Assembly (NCBI GenBank): GCA_019694805.1
Contig: JAIBBG010000001.1
Coordinates: forward strand, 124,001 to 188,000
DNA length: 64,000 nucleotides
Direction of reading: 5' to 3'
Source of the DNA: Flavobacteriales bacterium
GTDB taxonomy: Bacteria > Bacteroidota > Bacteroidia > Flavobacteriales_D > Sanyastnellaceae
Shown in pieces: positions 1 to 9,292 of this stretch. Position numbers and translations under genes: made by a program. The notes beneath the pieces were generated by a model. It saw nothing but the letters and a program-made list of their open reading frames with translations. It ran no database searches and was not told the origin of the DNA. How positions within the stretch are numbered: the first letter of the stretch is position 1; every line of letters starts with the position of its first letter.

Positions 1-971
1 GTTCCGTGATTGAACAACGTAATGTAACGGTCGCAATTCGCGCTGCATGAGGCATTGCTGTATTTACCGCCACAGTTCGTCTGATCGGCAAAAATGATAT
101 ACACTGTGCCCAAGCCACATATTGCACCGAAGTTGTATGGAGCAGTTGGCAAAGCACCAGTAAATGCAATGACACGAGCATAGGCCGGAATAATGTTATT
201 TGCAGGAACAGGGACAAACACTCCAGGACAAGCCGCCCAGGTATTGAGACTTGCAATATAGGCTGTCTGCAACGGCGTGTAAGAACCCGCTTGCACCCAG
301 TTCGTGTTGAGATTGTCGCCAAAACCAACACCGCCGTACGCACAGCCACCAGCAGAAACAGTTTGACTCACCAACTCAAGATCACCAATGTTCAATGGGT
401 TTCCACCTGTATCGAAATAGATCCACTCTTCCGAACCTTCACAACTTCCGCAACTTCCATTGATGAGCAATTCAAGGATGGTGATATTGTCCACACAAGC
501 ATTGGTAGCCGCGCGAATTCGCAGATCGTCTACATAAACATTTACAACCACAAGATGGAATGTGAGACGGAGATAGCGGCTTGTACCGAGAAGAGGTCCT
601 GTGTATGTCGCTCCGGTGGTAATGGCCGTCATGTTTCCGGCAGTTGTCCAGGTTAAACCATCGGCACTTTCCTCAATGGTGAATGAGGAACCATTCCCAC
701 CAAGCGCTTTATGAAAAAAACTGACTTGATCAGCTTCACCGCTCCATGGTCCGTAAGTAAGAGTCTGACCGTCCACTTTGAATTGAATAGAAGGACTGTT
801 TCGACCGTAATTACTCACTGCGGTTCCACTTCCAAACGCTCCACCACCGCCGGTAAATCCAGCTGGTACGGAAGGCGCACTGTTGAAGTGCTCATCCACG
901 AAGTAGATCTGCCCATTCCCCATGAAATGGCAGCAAAAGATCAAGAAGAATGACCACAAAAAGACCTTCAT
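1..971 (-). CDS. Secreted hypothetical protein, C-terminus cut by window edge
   Basis: Reading leftward from an ATG at 971 the frame stays open to base 1, giving 323 codons and no stop, so the gene continues beyond the window. The first ~21 residues (MKVFLWSFFLIFCCHFMGNG) are a signal peptide. The next ~130 residues are rich in Gly, Ser and Thr and read as a beta-sandwich of the kind found in Bacteroidota surface proteins (phrases such as SFTIEESADGLTW and SRYLRLTF). A Cys-containing stretch (NGSCGSCEGSEEWIYF) opens a second module with further Cys residues. I do not recognise a catalytic motif. A T9SS sorting domain would be at the missing C-terminus. Presence of the gene is well supported; function is unknown. 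Confidence 0.75.
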   Translation of the reverse strand, partial: MKVFLWSFFLIFCCHFMGNGQIYFVDEHFNSAPSVPAGFTGGGGAFGSGTAVSNYGRNSPSIQFKVDGQTLTYGPWSGEADQVSFFHKALGGNGSSFTIEESADGLTWTTAGNMTAITTGATYTGPLLGTSRYLRLTFHLVVVNVYVDDLRIRAATNACVDNITILELLINGSCGSCEGSEEWIYFDTGGNPLNIGDLELVSQTVSAGGCAYGGVGFGDNLNTNWVQAGSYTPLQTAYIASLNTWAACPGVFVPVPANNIIPAYARVIAFTGALPTAPYNFGAICGLGTVYIIFADQTNCGGKYSNASCSANCDRYITLFNHG

Positions 972-1105
972 GCCGGTTGGCTTTGGAATAAATTATTCGG
1001 TAGTGGAATAAATTATTTTTCACAGGGCCGGCAAAGATCGTAAAGACCAACCGAATTTGGGTCAACCGACTGTAATCAATTCATCAACAAATTGATAACC
1101 TCCAC

Positions 1106-3523
1106 TCATTGCAGGAGGGTGAATCCAATTCCCGACATTTCTTTCTTCTTTTTGGATTTGGGCTCGTAGACTGTGTATTTCCGGCCTTCGGGGATCAAAA
1201 AATGGTCGCTGGAAGGTACCAATTTCTGCACCCTCCTGTATGTCGGGATTTGTGATCCATCGTAGCTGAGATTGACCTCGATGAGTTTGTCCTTCGGGGC
1301 ATTTTTGCCTAAAATTCCACTTAATGGAATTTTCGCTATCAAAGTGGATCCATTCGGAAGCTTGACCAATTCCGGTTTTGATTGAAATAAGTTTTCCAGT
1401 TGTGGATTGTAATTCTGCATATCCGGGATGTGCTGATCATCATACACAGCAAATTGCAGGTACATAGAATCTTCTGCGATGTCATTGTCGCTGATCCAAT
1501 AAATAAGCAAATCATTTTTTTCCACCACACAGGAGATCAATTGTGGTGCATATATGGTCTGTAGATAATCATGCAGTAATTTCGGTTTACCGGTGTAGTC
1601 CATACCACTCCACGAGAATGAAGGCCAAACATCATTGAGTTGCCAATACATGGTACCCATACAACGGGGCATAGCGCGGCGTTGTGCTTCGATGCCCATG
1701 GCCATGCCTTCAGCCTGAACAACCTGTGTCATTCGCGCGTATTTCAAGAGGTCGTCATGCGAAACTTTAGGATACCAGTTCTGCATGTATTTATCCATCA
1801 ATTTAAAACCCCTGTTGTGTTTCTGGTGCGATTCCATGCCTTCATCATGATAACTCAAAACATCTTTAGTCATCATTTCTTTGACCACTGCTTCAGATGG
1901 AAAACTCTGCATCCCGAATTCACTCATAAATCGCGGCACTTTGCTATTGAGCACTTCGAATGGTTCTTCATCATGCCACAATCCCCAATAATGCGAATCT
2001 CCTTCGGTAAGACTGCGTTTATCCGCCCGACCATATAACGGTGAACTTTCCCAAAATGGAGTATGGGTATTTTTCTCTACAGCTTTCTTCAATGTAAGGT
2101 CAAAAACGTCTTTGTAGGCGCGCCAAACCTGAAACTTTTGGTGATCGGTAAGTCCTTGTTGCCAACCCCAATTTGCCCATCCTTCCGCGTTTTCATTGTT
2201 ACCGCACCAAAGTGCAATGCATGGATGATTTCGCAGCCTGATGGTTTGTTCATTGGCTTCTTCAATTAAACCGGAAACAAAAACCGAATCTGCTGGATAC
2301 ATGCTACAGGCGAACATAAAATCCTGCCACACCATGATCCCCATTTCATCACAGAGGTTGTAGAAAATATCTTCTTCATAAACTCCTCCACCCCAAACAC
2401 GAAGCATATTGATGTTGGCATCTTTACAGCTTTGCAACATTTTTCTATAGTCGTTCTCAACTGCCTTTCCAGGAAAAAACTTCAATGGAATATAGTTGGC
2501 ACCCTTGATGAAAACTGGTTTGTCATTGAGTTTAAAATAAAATGATTCACCAATGCTATCCTTTTCAGTAACCAATTGGATGTCCCGGATACCGGTCTTC
2601 ACATTTTGTGTATCAATGATTCGTTCACCCTGTTTCATCACCACACTGAATTCATACCTGTTCGCAACACCTTGACCATTGCACCACCAGCGATACGGAT
2701 AATTGATTTCAAATGGCAATTCAACGATGTTCATACCACGCTTCAATTGCACTTCTGTGGTCCAATAATCACCTGTGCGCAACATCTCAAACTCAACGGT
2801 ACAATTCATGTCTTTGTCAGCATGAATGGTAAAAACAGTCTTCAGTTGTGCAAGTTTTTCGGTGACCTTTTGCTGATCGACATAGATATCTGTGAACCTT
2901 GCTTCATTGTATGCAATAATGGAAATGGGCTTCGTGATGCCACAAGTTACCAATCTTGGGCCCCAATCCCAACCATAATGAAATTGTGGTTTTCGCACTA
3001 CCGCGCGTTCAGCCGCACCTGGCAATGGATAAGGCAAAGCTTTGATTCTTTCCTGTGCAATGGGTATGGGAGAATGGAAGAGTATGCGTAAAACATTGCC
3101 TGATTTTTTCAAAACCTTCCTCACATCAACTTCCCAAGAACGAAAGGCATTATCTGCTTTAAATAATAATGTTTCATTTAAAAAAACATCAGCATATGTG
3201 TCCAATCCACCAAACTTCATTCTTACAACTGCGCGTTCCAAAATACTATCCGCTACCTCAAATGGCGACGACTCATAAATCCAATCCTTCTGTTCTACCC
3301 ATTGACAATCCTTTTCGTTTGTTCCTACGAATGGATCCTTGATCAAATTGTTGCGCAATAAATCAGTATGCACACATCCCGGAATAACCGCATTGTGCCA
3401 ATCAGCAGCATCTGCTTGACGAAATTTCCAGGCTGCGTCGAAACGAAATGAATTGGGGTTGTTTTGAGACAAGATGGACATATTCATCCAAAGTATAGCG
3501 ATGGTCAGAAATGATAATTTCAT
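1106..3523 (-). CDS. Beta-mannosidase, glycoside hydrolase family 2
   Basis: An 805-residue exported GH2 enzyme that should remove non-reducing-end beta-D-mannose. Residues 1-19 form a signal peptide ending at SQ|NN. A sugar-binding jelly-roll domain (about 25-200, with HYGWDWGPR at 182-190) is followed by an Ig-like domain and a TIM barrel. The acid/base Glu is E444 in WCGNNE and the nucleophile Glu is E535 in FMSEFG, both in typical beta-mannosidase contexts. Length fits the family (~800-900). Its ATG overlaps the stop of the upstream glycosyltransferase by four bases, so it is the last gene of the polysaccharide operon. This suggests trimming of a mannose-containing glycan made by the cluster, though it may act on environmental mannans; that part is inference. 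Confidence 0.9.
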   Translation of the reverse strand: MKLSFLTIAILWMNMSILSQNNPNSFRFDAAWKFRQADAADWHNAVIPGCVHTDLLRNNLIKDPFVGTNEKDCQWVEQKDWIYESSPFEVADSILERAVVRMKFGGLDTYADVFLNETLLFKADNAFRSWEVDVRKVLKKSGNVLRILFHSPIPIAQERIKALPYPLPGAAERAVVRKPQFHYGWDWGPRLVTCGITKPISIIAYNEARFTDIYVDQQKVTEKLAQLKTVFTIHADKDMNCTVEFEMLRTGDYWTTEVQLKRGMNIVELPFEINYPYRWWCNGQGVANRYEFSVVMKQGERIIDTQNVKTGIRDIQLVTEKDSIGESFYFKLNDKPVFIKGANYIPLKFFPGKAVENDYRKMLQSCKDANINMLRVWGGGVYEEDIFYNLCDEMGIMVWQDFMFACSMYPADSVFVSGLIEEANEQTIRLRNHPCIALWCGNNENAEGWANWGWQQGLTDHQKFQVWRAYKDVFDLTLKKAVEKNTHTPFWESSPLYGRADKRSLTEGDSHYWGLWHDEEPFEVLNSKVPRFMSEFGMQSFPSEAVVKEMMTKDVLSYHDEGMESHQKHNRGFKLMDKYMQNWYPKVSHDDLLKYARMTQVVQAEGMAMGIEAQRRAMPRCMGTMYWQLNDVWPSFSWSGMDYTGKPKLLHDYLQTIYAPQLISCVVEKNDLLIYWISDNDIAEDSMYLQFAVYDDQHIPDMQNYNPQLENLFQSKPELVKLPNGSTLIAKIPLSGILGKNAPKDKLIEVNLSYDGSQIPTYRRVQKLVPSSDHFLIPEGRKYTVYEPKSKKKKEMSGIGFTLLQ

Positions 3524-4557
3524 CGGCTGGAGTGCATTGTGATTTTACCTCTTTGATGAGCTCGAAATAACATGAATCGGATGATTCCAAAAATATAGCC
3601 AATTCCGTAAGAAAAATGGATGACCGGAAAAGTCAACCATGTATAAATCATGGTTTCGAATCTTGCTTGCTTCACTGCATGTATGGATGCCAACATCGTC
3701 GCAATTCCATAAATCAAGCCGTATATACAGAACATGACTCTACCACTATGAGAAAATAACGCCATACACAAGAGCAAACATGTAACCAGTACAAAAAGTG
3801 GCGGCGCCATTTGTCTCGCAGTTGCCGGTGAGCCCAACTTCATGTTGACCAATGGCTTAAAGAGGCCATACTGATAAAACATGCGAGAGAGGAGTTTCCA
3901 ATTAGGTCTTGCGAAATATTGAATCTTCAATTCAGGGATGAGATAAATTTTTCCACCCTGTTTGACAATTCTCCCATTGAATTCGTCGTCTTGATTTCTG
4001 ATCAAATCCTCATCAAACAAACCTATTCTTCGAAAAAGAGATGCCGGAAAACAACCATAAGGAACAGTATCCACTAATATGTCGTGTTCGCTACCCAGAC
4101 GGTAACGTGCATTGCCAATACCCACCGGATGTGAGGTCGCATAAACGATGGCCGAAGCCAGGATAGAATCATCCCCAGGTTTTGTTACCCACACACCACC
4201 CACATTGTCTGCGCCATATTCCTTGGATTTGCGGATCAAGGTGGACCAATAATTTGTTGGATAAATAGAATGCGCATCCATGCGAATGATGTACTCACCT
4301 CTGGCTTTGCCAATCGCCATATTCAACGCATAAGAAACGTAACGATTTGGGTTTTCTATGATCTCAATACACGAAATTTCAGATTTGTATTTATGGAGCA
4401 AATTCAGTGTGTTATCCGTACTAGCGCCATCGATAAAAATCCACTCCATTTGATCCTTTGGATAATCCTGTGACAAAAAATTGCGAATGAGGTTATCCAA
4501 ATATTTCTCCTCATTGTAAACAGGAACAATTACTGATATGAATGGATATTCAGTCAT
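3520..4557 (-). CDS. Glycosyltransferase family 2 with C-terminal membrane segments
   Basis: A 345-residue GT2 enzyme. The N-terminal ~230 residues are a GT-A fold: FISVIVPVYNEEKYL at 6-20, a DGASTDNT nucleotide-binding loop near 44-51 and an acceptor-side Asp (RMDAH) near 95. Residues ~245-330 hold three or four hydrophobic helices, as in ExoA/succinoglycan-type transferases that work at the inner face of the cytoplasmic membrane on lipid-linked sugars. It overlaps both neighbours by four bases. Donor and acceptor cannot be told from the sequence. Confidence 0.85.
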   Translation of the reverse strand: MTEYPFISVIVPVYNEEKYLDNLIRNFLSQDYPKDQMEWIFIDGASTDNTLNLLHKYKSEISCIEIIENPNRYVSYALNMAIGKARGEYIIRMDAHSIYPTNYWSTLIRKSKEYGADNVGGVWVTKPGDDSILASAIVYATSHPVGIGNARYRLGSEHDILVDTVPYGCFPASLFRRIGLFDEDLIRNQDDEFNGRIVKQGGKIYLIPELKIQYFARPNWKLLSRMFYQYGLFKPLVNMKLGSPATARQMAPPLFVLVTCLLLCMALFSHSGRVMFCIYGLIYGIATMLASIHAVKQARFETMIYTWLTFPVIHFSYGIGYIFGIIRFMLFRAHQRGKITMHSSR

Positions 4558-5366
4558 GAATAAAACTCTCTCCGGATGTATTTTAATGACTGATGCAAAT
4601 ATGCCATGTGTTTTGGCCCCTTGATGTTACCCGTTGTGCTATGTTCCTCATGAGTCACATGAAGTTCGTGATGCACGACAGCATGTGCCCTGAGTCTGTG
4701 AATTTGTTCAGCGGCAAACAATTCTTCGCCATATAAAAAGGAATCAAACTGCAAGTGCCCTCCTTTTTCAAAGAAAGATCTCGAGAAAAACATCATGCTA
4801 CCGTGAACTGCATAGGCCAATTCATCGCCTTCTTTTCGCACAACTTGTTTACTCATGAAAGAGCGTTTCAAATGGTGCAATAACTGATAGATGAAAAAGA
4901 AAGGGTAGAATGAAGTGACCCACAATAATCTTTTGATGCGTGAAAGTGGAAGTCTGTTCCGGTACATTGGATTCAAGGCCGCACCACTCAATTCAGAAGT
5001 GATGGCCGGACCTGACAAAAGTGATGGATTTCTTGCTTCAGCCTGTAAAAATGTTTCAAAAAAATGCTCTCGGTTAAAGGCAAGATCAAAGTTGGAAACC
5101 ACGAAGTAATCAGGGTTGAGATTTCGCTCCAGAACTTTCTTCCATGCTAACTCCGCAGCACCGAAATAACCAAGGTTTTTACTGGGATGAATCACCTCCA
5201 CCACACTTTGAACCAGTCCTTGAAGTAATGCAGGCTGATGCGAACCATTATCGACCACAACCACATGAAGCACAACTCCCTTTTGACCGAGCAATTGCTC
5301 GTTCACAAAAGCGCAAAGCTCTGCTTCTTTGAAGTAATTGATGAGTACAACAACGATGCTCTTCAT
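4554..5366 (-). CDS. Glycosyltransferase family 2 (rhamnosyltransferase-like)
   Basis: A 270-residue cytoplasmic GT2 protein. It starts MKSIVVVLINYFKEAEL, followed by VVVDNGS and NLGYFGAAELAWKK, the pattern of the GT2 subgroup that includes WbbL-like rhamnosyltransferases, and SNFDLAF as the metal-binding DxD-like loop. The C-terminal half has YGEELFAAEQIHRLR, near the usual catalytic ED/EE position. The gene abuts the RgpF-like gene upstream (stop at 5367) and overlaps the next GT2 by four bases. Substrate is unknown. Confidence 0.82.
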   Translation of the reverse strand: MKSIVVVLINYFKEAELCAFVNEQLLGQKGVVLHVVVVDNGSHQPALLQGLVQSVVEVIHPSKNLGYFGAAELAWKKVLERNLNPDYFVVSNFDLAFNREHFFETFLQAEARNPSLLSGPAITSELSGAALNPMYRNRLPLSRIKRLLWVTSFYPFFFIYQLLHHLKRSFMSKQVVRKEGDELAYAVHGSMMFFSRSFFEKGGHLQFDSFLYGEELFAAEQIHRLRAHAVVHHELHVTHEEHSTTGNIKGPKHMAYLHQSLKYIRREFYS

Positions 5367-6272
5367 TCAGCGAAAATATCGTTTATATAGGTCAACCAAA
5401 CGATGAAACAACCATCGTATGCCTGGTATCGATCTTAACACGTTTGCCACGGCCCTGGCTGTAGCGAACAACAAGATATCCCCATGGCCTTTTTTGGGTG
5501 CATCAATCATCACTTTATCCAAATCAATGCATGCGTCCGCATATTTTTGACGGATCATTTTAAAATACTTGCGATAATCCGTATCAAAGTTCATACGCAC
5601 TACCCAGTAGTATTCCAGTCCGCGGTAATTACGAAAGACGATTTTCTTTTTGATTAATGGAATACCTTCCTGAATCAACTCGCGAACAAGAGCAAACGAT
5701 GGATTTTTTGGAAAAGACCGGAACTCATTGCCATACAAGGACATCACATGCATGCCCTTGTTAATCATCTTTTGTGATAATCCGATTTCGTATCGCTGAA
5801 TGAGTTCACGATAGTCCGCAATCAATCCATGTTCTTTAAAATGTTCCATCATCACTGGAATAGCACGCTCATTGATCACCAAGAAAAAACTTTGCAAATG
5901 CGTGGCATATCGATCTGAGATAATCATGCCGACATAATCTGCATTCGATGCATTGATTCTACGAAAATCCTCATCCAATGGCTTAAACAAAATGCAGGAG
6001 TCATTCACTAATGCGATTCGATTCCATCCCACAGCACCTTCAACATCCAACGCTTTTCCCCACATGCCAAAATCATAGCCTTCATTTTGAACAAACATGA
6101 GATCAATTTTTTCATGTTCGAGAAAAGACTTGGCTTCTTCGGTCATAGACCTTTCGTTGGTGATGTAGACCAATTTCGTAAAATGTGGTCTGAGCTGCTG
6201 CAAATAATAGCGCACATAAAAAGGAATGTCATTCCCGGTTACAAAACTGCTATATAGACAAAGCGCCTTCAT
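5367..6272 (-). CDS. Rhamnan synthesis F (RgpF)-like glycan biosynthesis protein
   Basis: A 301-residue protein resembling the RgpF family, which takes part in assembling rhamnose-containing polysaccharides. Diagnostic segments are KALCLYSSFV at the start, a central NEGYDFGMW at about 63-71 and WNRIALVNDSCILF, all in the family order. I chose the ATG at 6272 because it overlaps the upstream stop as ATGA, like the other junctions of this operon; an in-frame ATG at 6296 would add eight residues (MDKPHEHQ) with no family resemblance. Linkage and sugar are not determinable. It supports a rhamnose-like residue in the exported glycan but does not prove one. Confidence 0.78.
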   Translation of the reverse strand: MKALCLYSSFVTGNDIPFYVRYYLQQLRPHFTKLVYITNERSMTEEAKSFLEHEKIDLMFVQNEGYDFGMWGKALDVEGAVGWNRIALVNDSCILFKPLDEDFRRINASNADYVGMIISDRYATHLQSFFLVINERAIPVMMEHFKEHGLIADYRELIQRYEIGLSQKMINKGMHVMSLYGNEFRSFPKNPSFALVRELIQEGIPLIKKKIVFRNYRGLEYYWVVRMNFDTDYRKYFKMIRQKYADACIDLDKVMIDAPKKGHGDILLFATARAVANVLRSIPGIRWLFHRLVDLYKRYFR

Positions 6273-7060
6273 TTGATGTTCATGAGGTTTGTCCAATGAG
6301 AATTTTGAGCTGCAGCATGAGTCCTGTAGTAGAGATTCTCTTCGCCAGGATCAGATGAGTTTTCATACCAAGGCAAGTGTTTTGCGACAAAAGGAAAATT
6401 GGTTCTGTAGGCCTTACACTCACCTCCACCGCGCGCAAATGGCGCATACATAGCGAAGGTTGTATCTACAGGTGCCGCAAAAAAATGTTCATCCACCTTA
6501 TTCTTCCAAAATTGTTCTTCCCAGACGATAACATCCGCTTTCAATGCAAAAAAATCAGGTAGATCATCGATGCGCAACGCATAACCAATCTTATCCAATG
6601 TGAGATTTTTTTTCAAACCTGCTAACATCAATTCGAATGCTTGAGTTCCGGGGGAATGATCTGGCAATACATCCGGATCGGTGTAGATGTAGTAATGACT
6701 CGTCAAATCGCGCAATTCATCGCACCACCAAATAGCAAGTGGTCCAATGTTTTCGCTGAGTCTAATCACACGATGGGTCGACTTCTGATAATAATCCAAT
6801 AAAGGTGGATAAGTGGATGCGTTATCAATGATGATGATGTTTTTCATTCCTGCCTTCTCCAACCAATCTATCAACATCATTGGATAGGTAAGTCTGTTCC
6901 TGTTGTTGATGATCACCGGAATCTCCTTCACATCAATAGCTCCATGATGAAACACGAAAAAAAGGATTCGCCTTGTTCTGCGCCATAGGAGATCTGTTCG
7001 CTTTCGCAAATCTGGCGTATTCCAGGTTAGAATGTCCTTTATGAGTTTTCTGAAGTCCAC
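6269..7060 (-). CDS. Divergent GT-A fold glycosyltransferase
   Basis: A 263-residue protein that reads as a divergent GT-A transferase: IPVIINNRNRLTYP at the start of the domain, NIIIIDNASTYPPL as the nucleotide-binding strand and loop, RLSENIGPLAIWW, and TDPDV as the metal-binding DxD. The first ~40 residues are basic and amphipathic (LRKRTDLLWRRTRR), suggesting peripheral membrane attachment. It has no typical GT2 C-terminal ED motif that I can find, so the class is inferred from the N-terminal half and context. It ends in a 4-base overlap with the RgpF-like gene and follows the upstream GT2 by three bases. Confidence 0.7.
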   Translation of the reverse strand: MDFRKLIKDILTWNTPDLRKRTDLLWRRTRRILFFVFHHGAIDVKEIPVIINNRNRLTYPMMLIDWLEKAGMKNIIIIDNASTYPPLLDYYQKSTHRVIRLSENIGPLAIWWCDELRDLTSHYYIYTDPDVLPDHSPGTQAFELMLAGLKKNLTLDKIGYALRIDDLPDFFALKADVIVWEEQFWKNKVDEHFFAAPVDTTFAMYAPFARGGGECKAYRTNFPFVAKHLPWYENSSDPGEENLYYRTHAAAQNSHWTNLMNIK

Positions 7061-7063
7061 GTG

Positions 7064-7786
7064 CTATCGGCGAAATGTTTTATTGAACCATCGATAAAGG
7101 CGATATACCATGAGCAACCATGAAGAAAAATAAGTGCCATGTATTTTATCCTTCTCTTCAAGTTGTCTCACTTTATCTGCGGTGGCAGAAATGCCACCTG
7201 CTTCATAGATCACATGCAATCCCGCTATGTGTTTATAGTTGGCATGATGCGTTCTCAAAGCTTTCATGAACCAATCATAATCCGCATAAATTCTATAATC
7301 CAGATTGAATCCGCCAGTTTTTGAAAACAAAGACGATGAAGCGAAAATGGATTGATGACAAATCATATCTGTCAACTGAAAACGCCAATTGAGTGCGGAT
7401 GGAAAGTTCATGGCAACGAGCTTTTCACCTTCCAACAATTCTACATCAGTATAAACCAAATCCTCACCATTGATTTGTTTGGCGATAGATTCCAAAGCAT
7501 GTTGGTCCTTTAAACTATCTCCAGAATTCAAAAATTGAATGTACTTACCGGTTGCGCGTGCAAGCCCTTTGTTCATGGCATCATAAACCCCTCTATCCTT
7601 TTCAATGATCACATGAGAAATTTTCGATTGGTGTTCTTTGATGTATTCCTGACTTCCATCTGAAGAAACACCGTCCACCACAATGTATTCAAAATCTTGA
7701 AATCGTTGACTGAAAACACTTTTCATGGTGCGTTCAAGCCCCTTTTTGTTATTCAGATTGATGGTGATGATCGTGAAAAAAGGCAT
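7064..7786 (-). CDS. Glycosyltransferase family 2 (WcaA-type)
   Basis: A 240-residue GT2 enzyme beginning FFTIITINLNNKKGLERT, with VVDGVSSDGS as the nucleotide loop, EKDRGVYDAMNKGL as the conserved post-loop helix and FLNSGDSL as the DxD equivalent. This combination is typical of colanic-acid/LPS GT2 enzymes (WcaA/PgaC-like subfamily). It has no membrane segment and is short for the family. It sits one base after the aminotransferase gene and three before the divergent GT, inside the operon. Confidence 0.87.
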   Translation of the reverse strand: MPFFTIITINLNNKKGLERTMKSVFSQRFQDFEYIVVDGVSSDGSQEYIKEHQSKISHVIIEKDRGVYDAMNKGLARATGKYIQFLNSGDSLKDQHALESIAKQINGEDLVYTDVELLEGEKLVAMNFPSALNWRFQLTDMICHQSIFASSSLFSKTGGFNLDYRIYADYDWFMKALRTHHANYKHIAGLHVIYEAGGISATADKVRQLEEKDKIHGTYFSSWLLMVYRLYRWFNKTFRR

Positions 7787-7787
7787 A

Positions 7788-8873
7788 TCAGAATTGATTC
7801 ATGATGCGACAAACCTCTCGTACATTTTCTTCCGTATGGAAAAATGAAATCGGGAGACTTAACGTGGTACGATGAATTTCATCCGCAACAGGCGTTTTAT
7901 AATGATCCAATACACCAACCATGGCCTTTTGATGCACCGGTGAAACGGGATAGTGGATTTCAGTTCCAATACCTTTTTCTTTCAAATAATTCCGCAGCTC
8001 GTCTCTTCTTTCATGTCGAATGTTGAAAATGTGATACACATCTTCATATCGATCATCAACGATGGGAAGGATGAATTGCGGCCCCAACAATTCATGGTAT
8101 ATAGCGGCAAGTCTTTGTTTATGGCTATTGATCTCCTGTAAGCGTTGCAGTTTATGAGATAAGAATGCCGCCTGCAATTCATCAAGCCTGGAATTCACGC
8201 CGGCCAATTCATTGTAATATTTGACATCCGAACCATAATTGCGCAGTCTTCTCACTGTGTTGTTATATTCATCTGAATGGGTCACAACTGCACCGGCGTC
8301 ACCGAGTGCGCCCAAGTTTTTGGTCGGATAAAAACTAAATGCAGAAAGGTCACCAAAAGTTCCGGTCATAACACCATCTTGTTTGGCACCATGTGCTTGA
8401 GCGACGTCTTCGATCACAAATAACTGATGTTCTTTCGCAATCGCCATGATGTTCTTCATGTCACAGCATTTGCCATAAAGATGAACAACCATCACGGCTT
8501 TTGTTCTAGGTGTGATGGCCTTCTTGATGTTTATAGGATCAATGTTATAGGTTTGTATGTCCGGCTCAGCAAGAACCGGAGTCAGACCCGCCTGAATGAC
8601 AGCGAGAATTGTGGCGATATAGGTATTGGAAGGCACAATCACTTCATCACCTTCATTCAATGGAAGTGCACGCAAGGACAGAACCAACGCATCCAATCCA
8701 TTTGCCACGCCGATGGCATGCCGGATGCCCAGCCATGAAGCGAAAGATGTTTCAAATTCCTTGACTTCCTTGCCAAGGATATACCATCCAGACTCACGCA
8801 CACGCGCCCATGCTTCGTCATATCCTTTCTCAAAAGGAGCGTTTAGCTTCTTCAGATTTTCGTATTCGATCAT
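7788..8873 (-). CDS. DegT/DnrJ/EryC1 aminotransferase (FdtB/QdtB-like)
   Basis: A 361-residue PLP-dependent sugar aminotransferase. The PLP lysine is K185 in FSFYPTKNLGALGDAG, and the substrate-side GVANGLDAL motif is at 55-63. The YPTKNLGALGDAG form is common in enzymes that aminate dTDP-3-keto-6-deoxyhexoses (FdtB, QdtB). The neighbouring FdtA/QdtA-type ketoisomerase, overlapping by four bases, supports this: the isomerase would make the 3-keto sugar and this enzyme would install the 3-amino group, giving dTDP-Fuc3N or dTDP-Qui3N. The exact epimer cannot be assigned by eye. Confidence 0.85.
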   Translation of the reverse strand: MIEYENLKKLNAPFEKGYDEAWARVRESGWYILGKEVKEFETSFASWLGIRHAIGVANGLDALVLSLRALPLNEGDEVIVPSNTYIATILAVIQAGLTPVLAEPDIQTYNIDPINIKKAITPRTKAVMVVHLYGKCCDMKNIMAIAKEHQLFVIEDVAQAHGAKQDGVMTGTFGDLSAFSFYPTKNLGALGDAGAVVTHSDEYNNTVRRLRNYGSDVKYYNELAGVNSRLDELQAAFLSHKLQRLQEINSHKQRLAAIYHELLGPQFILPIVDDRYEDVYHIFNIRHERRDELRNYLKEKGIGTEIHYPVSPVHQKAMVGVLDHYKTPVADEIHRTTLSLPISFFHTEENVREVCRIMNQF

Positions 8874-9238
8874 GAATGATAGGGTTCAAAGATGTAATCA
8901 CCAGCATCAAAATATTCAGAAGCCAATACCATTAAAATAGCATCTGGGGTGAACTCAAACATTTCATGCCAGTCTTTGGTTTCAAGAATCAGGCATTTTG
9001 AAGGATGATCAAGTGTAAATGTTTCATCTTTTTCACCGTCTTGATTGTAAATTTTACAAGCACCCTTGATACAAACAGCCGCTTGAATGGTTTTATGGTG
9101 TCGATGTCCACCGCGTCTTGAATCATCGACGCCATAGATGTAAAAAATCCTTTTGATGTCGAATGGAATTACCTTCTCAATTACGGTGAGATTCCCTCTC
9201 TTATCGGTGAATGTTGTAAGATCTATCAGTCGCGCCAT
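8870..9238 (-). CDS. dTDP-4-keto-6-deoxyhexose 3,4-ketoisomerase (FdtA/QdtA/WxcM-like cupin)
   Basis: A 122-residue single-domain cupin of the WxcM/FdtA family. RGNLTVIEK, RIFYIYGV and RRGGHRHHKTIQ (about 41-52) match the family core, with the His cluster forming the active site. It should convert dTDP-4-keto-6-deoxy-glucose into the 3-keto isomer used by the next gene. Length is normal for the stand-alone enzyme; the acetyltransferase fusion found in some WxcM proteins is absent. The gene begins ~55 bases after the GT8-like gene. Confidence 0.85.
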   Translation of the reverse strand: MARLIDLTTFTDKRGNLTVIEKVIPFDIKRIFYIYGVDDSRRGGHRHHKTIQAAVCIKGACKIYNQDGEKDETFTLDHPSKCLILETKDWHEMFEFTPDAILMVLASEYFDAGDYIFEPYHS

Positions 9239-9292
9239 AGGAGAGCGCTAAGGTAAGGATGTGAGGCCTTTATATCCCCACTTCTTCCCCAT

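Noticed and set aside
1640-2038. Plus-strand frame of 132 codons within the beta-mannosidase gene
   Set aside because: Shadow of a strongly supported gene on the other strand; no family match.
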